This document shows, one piece after another, positions 59,763 to 64,000 of a stretch of DNA of 64,000 nucleotides. Below the pieces are notes generated by a model. It saw only the letters and a program-made list of their open reading frames with translations. It searched no databases and was not told the origin of the DNA. The position numbers and the translations under genes are program-made. Location: positions 40,031,030 through 40,095,029 of the forward strand of contig CM057841.1 of assembly GCA_030068075.1 (NCBI GenBank), given 5' to 3'. Every line of letters starts with the position of its first letter. Position 1 is the stretch's first letter. The stretch comes from Paguma larvata (lineage: Eukaryota; Chordata; Mammalia; Carnivora; Viverridae).

Positions 59763-59779
59763 AAAATTCTGAAGTTTGA

Positions 59780-60169
59780 ACTTCTCAGAGCTGGAACCTA
59801 AATTAATTGCCTGTGTATTCCTCAGGGGTAACTTCCAGCTAGGTATGTAGTAATTGCACATAAAGATTGAATATGGATGGATGCATGAGTCTACGTAATG
59901 AACATACTTGTTGGTAGCTCTTGCTCCTATGAGCTATTTTCTATTTTATTATATTGAACATTGTCTTTAAGAGATGCAGAAATCAAAGTTTTAGTCAATG
60001 ATTAGAAAATAAAGATTAAGGTAAAAGACAACATTGTCTAGCATGCTAGTTATTCATATCCATCCAGACACTTATTCATGGAAACAAATTATAGCCAACT
60101 CGATGCAGAAACTGTGGCATTTGTGTATTATCTGCCACATGAGAGACAAAGTATAACAATCCACGGTCT
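59780..60169. other. Unassigned sequence
   Basis: No family or exon recognised. Confidence 0.4.
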
Positions 60170-60245
60170 AGTAGAGAGACCAGCACAAAGTCGGTTTTTA
60201 ATAAATGTTTGTTGAATGATTGAATGAGTAGGTGCATTAATGAAT
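60170..60245 (+). mobile_element. L2/MIR-type 3' tail
   Basis: CACAAAGTCGGTTTTTAATA followed by AATGTTTGTTGAATGATTGA matches an L2 3' end. Confidence 0.55.
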
Positions 60246-60894
60246 GGATTTAAAGATGATTATGATTCCAGATCTGAAAGACCTTACATGCTAATGAGGA
60301 CACAATTAGAGCCACCGAGGCCAATTGTGCTAATTAGAAAAAGGTATACCTTTTTAGTTAGATAAATTATCAAATTCAGCCTCTCTCAGCAGTGAGATTG
60401 TAAAACCTGCTTCTTCTTATTGAACTACTTAGATCCAGTTCCATGCCAAGGAGCATTGGCTAATAACCAGGGCTGCATTTGAACATCCACTCACTTGTCA
60501 TAGGATTCTGTACAGGCCACAACCTCTACGGCTGTATGTGGCAGCCCTGTATGTCCATGAAAACAACCAATGCTGATGTTGTGTGATGAGTACAGGCAGT
60601 AGAGTGTGTCCGGCGGGAAGGGGGAGCTCAGATGTAAGCTTTCTGTAGAAACCAAGGAGTCAGTACAGGTGCAGAGGTAGAGCTGACATCTGAAAGTCAT
60701 TACGGAGGATGGGGAGAGAGTAGGCAATCCCAGGACACAGGGCAGGGCATTTTAGGCACAGAGACTCAGTGTGCACTTACACACAGAGGCTGTTCAGTGC
60801 GCTCTTGCGGAATGGGTGTGTGAGAACAGACAGGTCCAGTGAATTGTAAATGGATGTCACAGGAAGTGAAAGAAGACACACAACTGAGTTAGGT
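60246..60894. other. Unassigned, possibly ancient repeat in part
   Basis: The 60670-60790 part (GACATCTGAAAGTCATTACGG, AGGGCATTTTAGGCACAGAG) is in the style of the ancient repeat noted at 5160-6060. Confidence 0.35.
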
Positions 60895-61240
60895 ACAATC
60901 CAATAACAATAGGAACCTATAATTAACTCCTCCTGAGCAGCTATAGATGCCAGGAACTATTCCGAGCCCTTTATATACATCAGCTAATTCACTCCTCTCA
61001 ACAAGCCCAGGAGAGGTGTGATGGAAAGTACCCATAATCTAGACCCTTCTGATGCATCATAATTTTAGAAGCCTATGAGTCAAGTTTTATTGTTATATTT
61101 ATTTTGCAAAGGATGAACTCAGCACAGTTTGATTCTGTCCATTCCTAATCAGTTGCTCAAAATGGTCAAGTGACTTGACTACTAGCACACATTTAATAAG
61201 TGGTAAAATTTGAATATTTCTGACCAGGTCTCCCTTATTA
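60895..61240 (-). mobile_element. MIR relic, minus strand, interrupted
   Basis: GATGCCAGGAACTATTCCGA, GCCCTTTATATACATCAGCT, TAATTCACTCCTCTCAACAA on the left. TCAAGTGACTTGACTACTAG, TAATAAGTGGTAAAATTTGA on the right. The 61025-61130 stretch between them is not MIR. Confidence 0.6.
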
Positions 61241-61869
61241 GCAAATAGAAATAGGCAATGTACTCAAAAAATAAACCACCAAGAGACCTACAAGTTGGCT
61301 CCATTGAATGAAGGAAGACCCTTACTTGGTGGCTCCCATGATAGCCTCGGTGAAGAATTCTCTGGTACTTGCTGGTGCACAGGTTTTCTAAGGAACACGA
61401 GCATTGATCATCTGAATGAGCAGAAGAGATATTTTATACAGATTCCCAACGGATCTATGGTAAAGATGAAAAATCTGTTTTGTTGTTGTTGATGTTGCTG
61501 TTTATTAACTCTACTGATAATTCTGAGAACCAGCTGTGTTCGAAGCCACAACTTTAAAATGTAAAGCCACAACTTTAAATTCAGTACCACTAAAATGCTC
61601 TCTATTTGTATTTAAATGAACAAGTCAATTAAATTTACTACAGGTTGAAGTAACTCTTGGCATTTTACCAGAGGGCACATAAATTTGGTGAAATTAAAAC
61701 ATATACACAGAGTAAATAATAAAATTCAGTAGCTCTTGTTTAGGACACCAATACCTTGATATAACTTGGAGTTATTTGGAAACTATGATAAGGTTGGTAA
61801 ACAGAGAGGTGAATAGAAATATTGGAGGTCGTCCACAGAGTGTTGGCAGAGGTTACATTCTTTTGACTA
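61241..61869. other. Unassigned sequence with (TTG)n
   Basis: TTGTTGTTGTTGATGTTGCTG at 61478-61498. No family or exon recognised. Confidence 0.4.
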
Positions 61870-62010
61870 TTTCCAGAGAGCGTAAGTGTGAATAACATAC
61901 TTTGATCTTTGCAACAACACTTTAAGATGTGAAAAGAAGGCATTGCTTGTTTCATTTAGGGATGAGAAAATAAAAACCCTCAGAGTTTATAGGACAGTCC
62001 CTAAGGCATA
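61870..62010 (-). mobile_element. Possible MIR relic, minus strand
   Basis: TTGCAACAACACTTTAAGATGTG, ATTTAGGGATGAGAAAATAAA and ACCCTCAGAGTTTATAGGAC resemble the inverted MIR core. Confidence 0.5.
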
Positions 62011-63504
62011 GGAAAACTAAGGACATTTCTTAGAAATTCCAATGTGAAGTCCCTACACTCTCTACCCCTTCACAATGCCTCCTTTGCATGAGAAGAAGGA
62101 GAAATAGAAGTCAAAGGAGAAGTTCGAGAAAGAGAAGAAGGGAGGGTGGATGAGCAGGAAGAAGAGGAAGAAGAATCCTTCTGTCTTCTTGCTTTCCCAC
62201 AATGTTGGGCAAATCACCAATACAGAAGAAATATTAGTGAATGTGTCAAAATTCAAAAGATGAGTAAACTTTAGTCCTTAGTACAACTGAGAGCCTGAAT
62301 GAATAATGTAACCCTAAATGTCCAGATTATCTTGTTCTAACTTGGTTTGCAGGTGACTGAATTGATATGCTTATCTGGAACTTAGTGAGACTTTAAAACA
62401 GTTATGTGTTCACTCAACAAAAGATATTGTGACATGTTGAGGCTCTAGCTACAATATAAAATGATAAAGATGGATGGAATATAACCCCCTGGTTTTGAAA
62501 GGCAAAGAGCCTGGTTAAAGACACCATACACATGTGAGTAAATTAGCTCTCACAGCCCTGTGAGAACAGAACTGGTACAGAGAGACAGGTGCACATAGTC
62601 TGACTTCATAGAAATGGTGGATATCCTGAGCTGAATCTCAAAAATTAGGTGAGGCCAAATTAACTCAAATGGTGAAGGAAAGCTTATGTAACAAAGAATT
62701 AAATGTAACTATGAGAAAGGTGGGTGCATTTGAGCAACAGGAAAAGGAATAACCAATTGTTACCTTCCTAAGAGTTATACAAAGTTATCTAGTTTCTTAT
62801 ACTCATTCAATAAATATTTCATATTTACCACACACCCGCAATGTGTACAGCGCTAGTCTGTGTAGGTCTCAGGAAAGCAAAGGCAAAATTCAAACACGCT
62901 AGAAATAGCACCTGTGATAAATGAATGGGTGAGACTGTGCCCACATATCAGACAAAGGAATTGCAATGCAGGACCTAAAATCAATGCAGCTCTTGGAGAG
63001 GGCACCAAATGCATTAACAGCAGCCTTCATCTCTCAACAGCTAGAGGTGTAATGGACTATGTCAGGAAGAAACACCTGGGGATCCTTGGAAAAGAAAATG
63101 TTGAATGAAGCAGAGTTAGCAGATTTGCTGCAAAGGAAGAAACATATGATACAGAAGGGGCTTTGTGGACCCAGAGTTTTACTCTAAACATTTCTGGCCG
63201 GAAGTAATGGGATGTGCCCCTGGGATGAAAGTGAAGTTCTTCCATTCCATTGTTAATGCACAGCTAGTAGTAAGGATAGTCATTGAGGAAAGTGCTAGCA
63301 CAGAGGGGAGGAGATATGGATAGGAAAAAAAAGACATATGCTTCATTCATTCTGTCATTTCCAGAGACACATCGAAGAGGACATCCCCAAAACTTGACCC
63401 TCCCTTTATTGTCTAAAGGGACCAGAGTATTTCCCTCAAGAGCTCAGTACACATCTAATGACCTGAGCAGTGGTTTAATGTATAGTGAGGAAGGTTGTTT
63501 GGTT
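62011..63504. other. Mostly unassigned sequence
   Basis: A purine-rich GAA/GGA stretch at 62090-62180. Weak ancient-repeat words at 62800-62900 (CATTCAATAAATATTTCATA). No exon recognised. Confidence 0.4.
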
Positions 63505-63705
63505 TCTTTAAAATTGTGTACTTGGGAGACAGATGGATCCAGGTTCAATTCCTGGGTGTGTCCCTTACTAAGTTTTCTTCTCTATAAAATGAGAGTGACA
63601 GCTTTGCCCCTTACATAGTGCTGATGTGACGATGAACTGAGGGACTGTGGTGAAGTTTATGGCAGCGTGCTTGATACATAATAAGTGCTTCAGAAATATT
63701 AAATC
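63505..63705 (+). mobile_element. MIR relic
   Basis: GGAGACAGATGGATCCAGGT, TCAATTCCTGGGTGTGTCCC, TCTATAAAATGAGAGTGACA, GATGTGACGATGAACTGAG and CGTGCTTGATACATAATAAG follow MIR order. Confidence 0.8.
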
Positions 63706-64000
63706 TTCTCCCGCTACTGTACCAAATTGTTCTTTCCCTTTTCTTTCCTTCCTCTCCTTCTTTTCCTCCGCCACCATCTCCAAAACCCACTGGGAATAAT
63801 TCATCATGAATGCTGCTGTTATGGAAAAGGAGAAAGGAAGAAAGCACACAGAATACAGTGAGAATCCAAGTATTTGGGTAGGGGGTAGACAGAAAAGGAG
63901 AGGAGGAAGGAAGTTGCTTTAAGTCCTGTTCTCTTTAATCATTCCATGTAGCAAAACTCACTTTTTCTTCCTTCTACAAATACTTATTGAGACAGATCTA
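63706..64000. other. Unassigned sequence
   Basis: Pyrimidine-rich around 63728-63770. The two overlapping minus frames at 63568-63849 owe their Lys/Glu runs to it. Confidence 0.4.

Overview
The window is non-coding DNA from a carnivoran mammal, almost certainly a felid. The best evidence is 16 copies of the tRNA-derived carnivore CAN SINE, 8 on each strand. Most have the cat-type body (a head like GCCTGGGTGGCTCAGT, a core like GTGCTGACAGCTCAGAGCC, and an AAATAAATAAA tail). There is also a 5'-truncated carnivore-type LINE-1 and a solo ERV1-like LTR. I recognise no host protein-coding gene, exon, tRNA or rRNA. The long open frames lie in simple repeats, in transposon sequence, or in sequence where I see no family.

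Layout. 1-8343: SINEs at 930, 1593, 2501 and 6719, a long pyrimidine tract at 3430, CA/TG microsatellites, and an old LINE-1 3' end at 6105-6700. 8344-8903: a LINE-1 3' end on the minus strand with a 13-bp target-site duplication (TSD). 9000-17000: MIR relics, an old LINE-1 3' end at 12080, a pure purine tract at 14081, and SINEs at 14323 and 15018. 17141-17497: a solo LTR with GTAT on both sides. 18000-28115: more SINEs, including one inside a MIR (21778) and a SINE-in-SINE pair (27643-28098). 29250-33400: a roughly 4-kb decayed LINE-1 with most of ORF2 and the 3' UTR, plus strand. 33400-45400: mostly unassigned sequence with MIRs, a SINE at 38029, an MLT1-like LTR relic at 42090 and another LINE-1 3' end at 43265. 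45400-46350: a repeat-poor, less AT-rich block that is the best cis-regulatory candidate. 46600-64000: L2, MIR and MER5 relics, a SINE at 47756, and a second SINE-in-SINE pair at 59312-59762.

The sequence fits a gene desert or a very large intron; the window alone cannot separate these. What it mainly records is insertion history. Old layers (MIR, L2, MER5, MLT1, old L1) are interrupted by younger carnivore insertions that often keep readable target-site duplications. I found no new biological system. The items most worth checking are the solo LTR with its 28-nt direct repeats, the nested SINEs, a SINE variant shared by two copies, and the repeat-poor block near 46 kb. All family names come from remembered consensus patterns, not from a database search.
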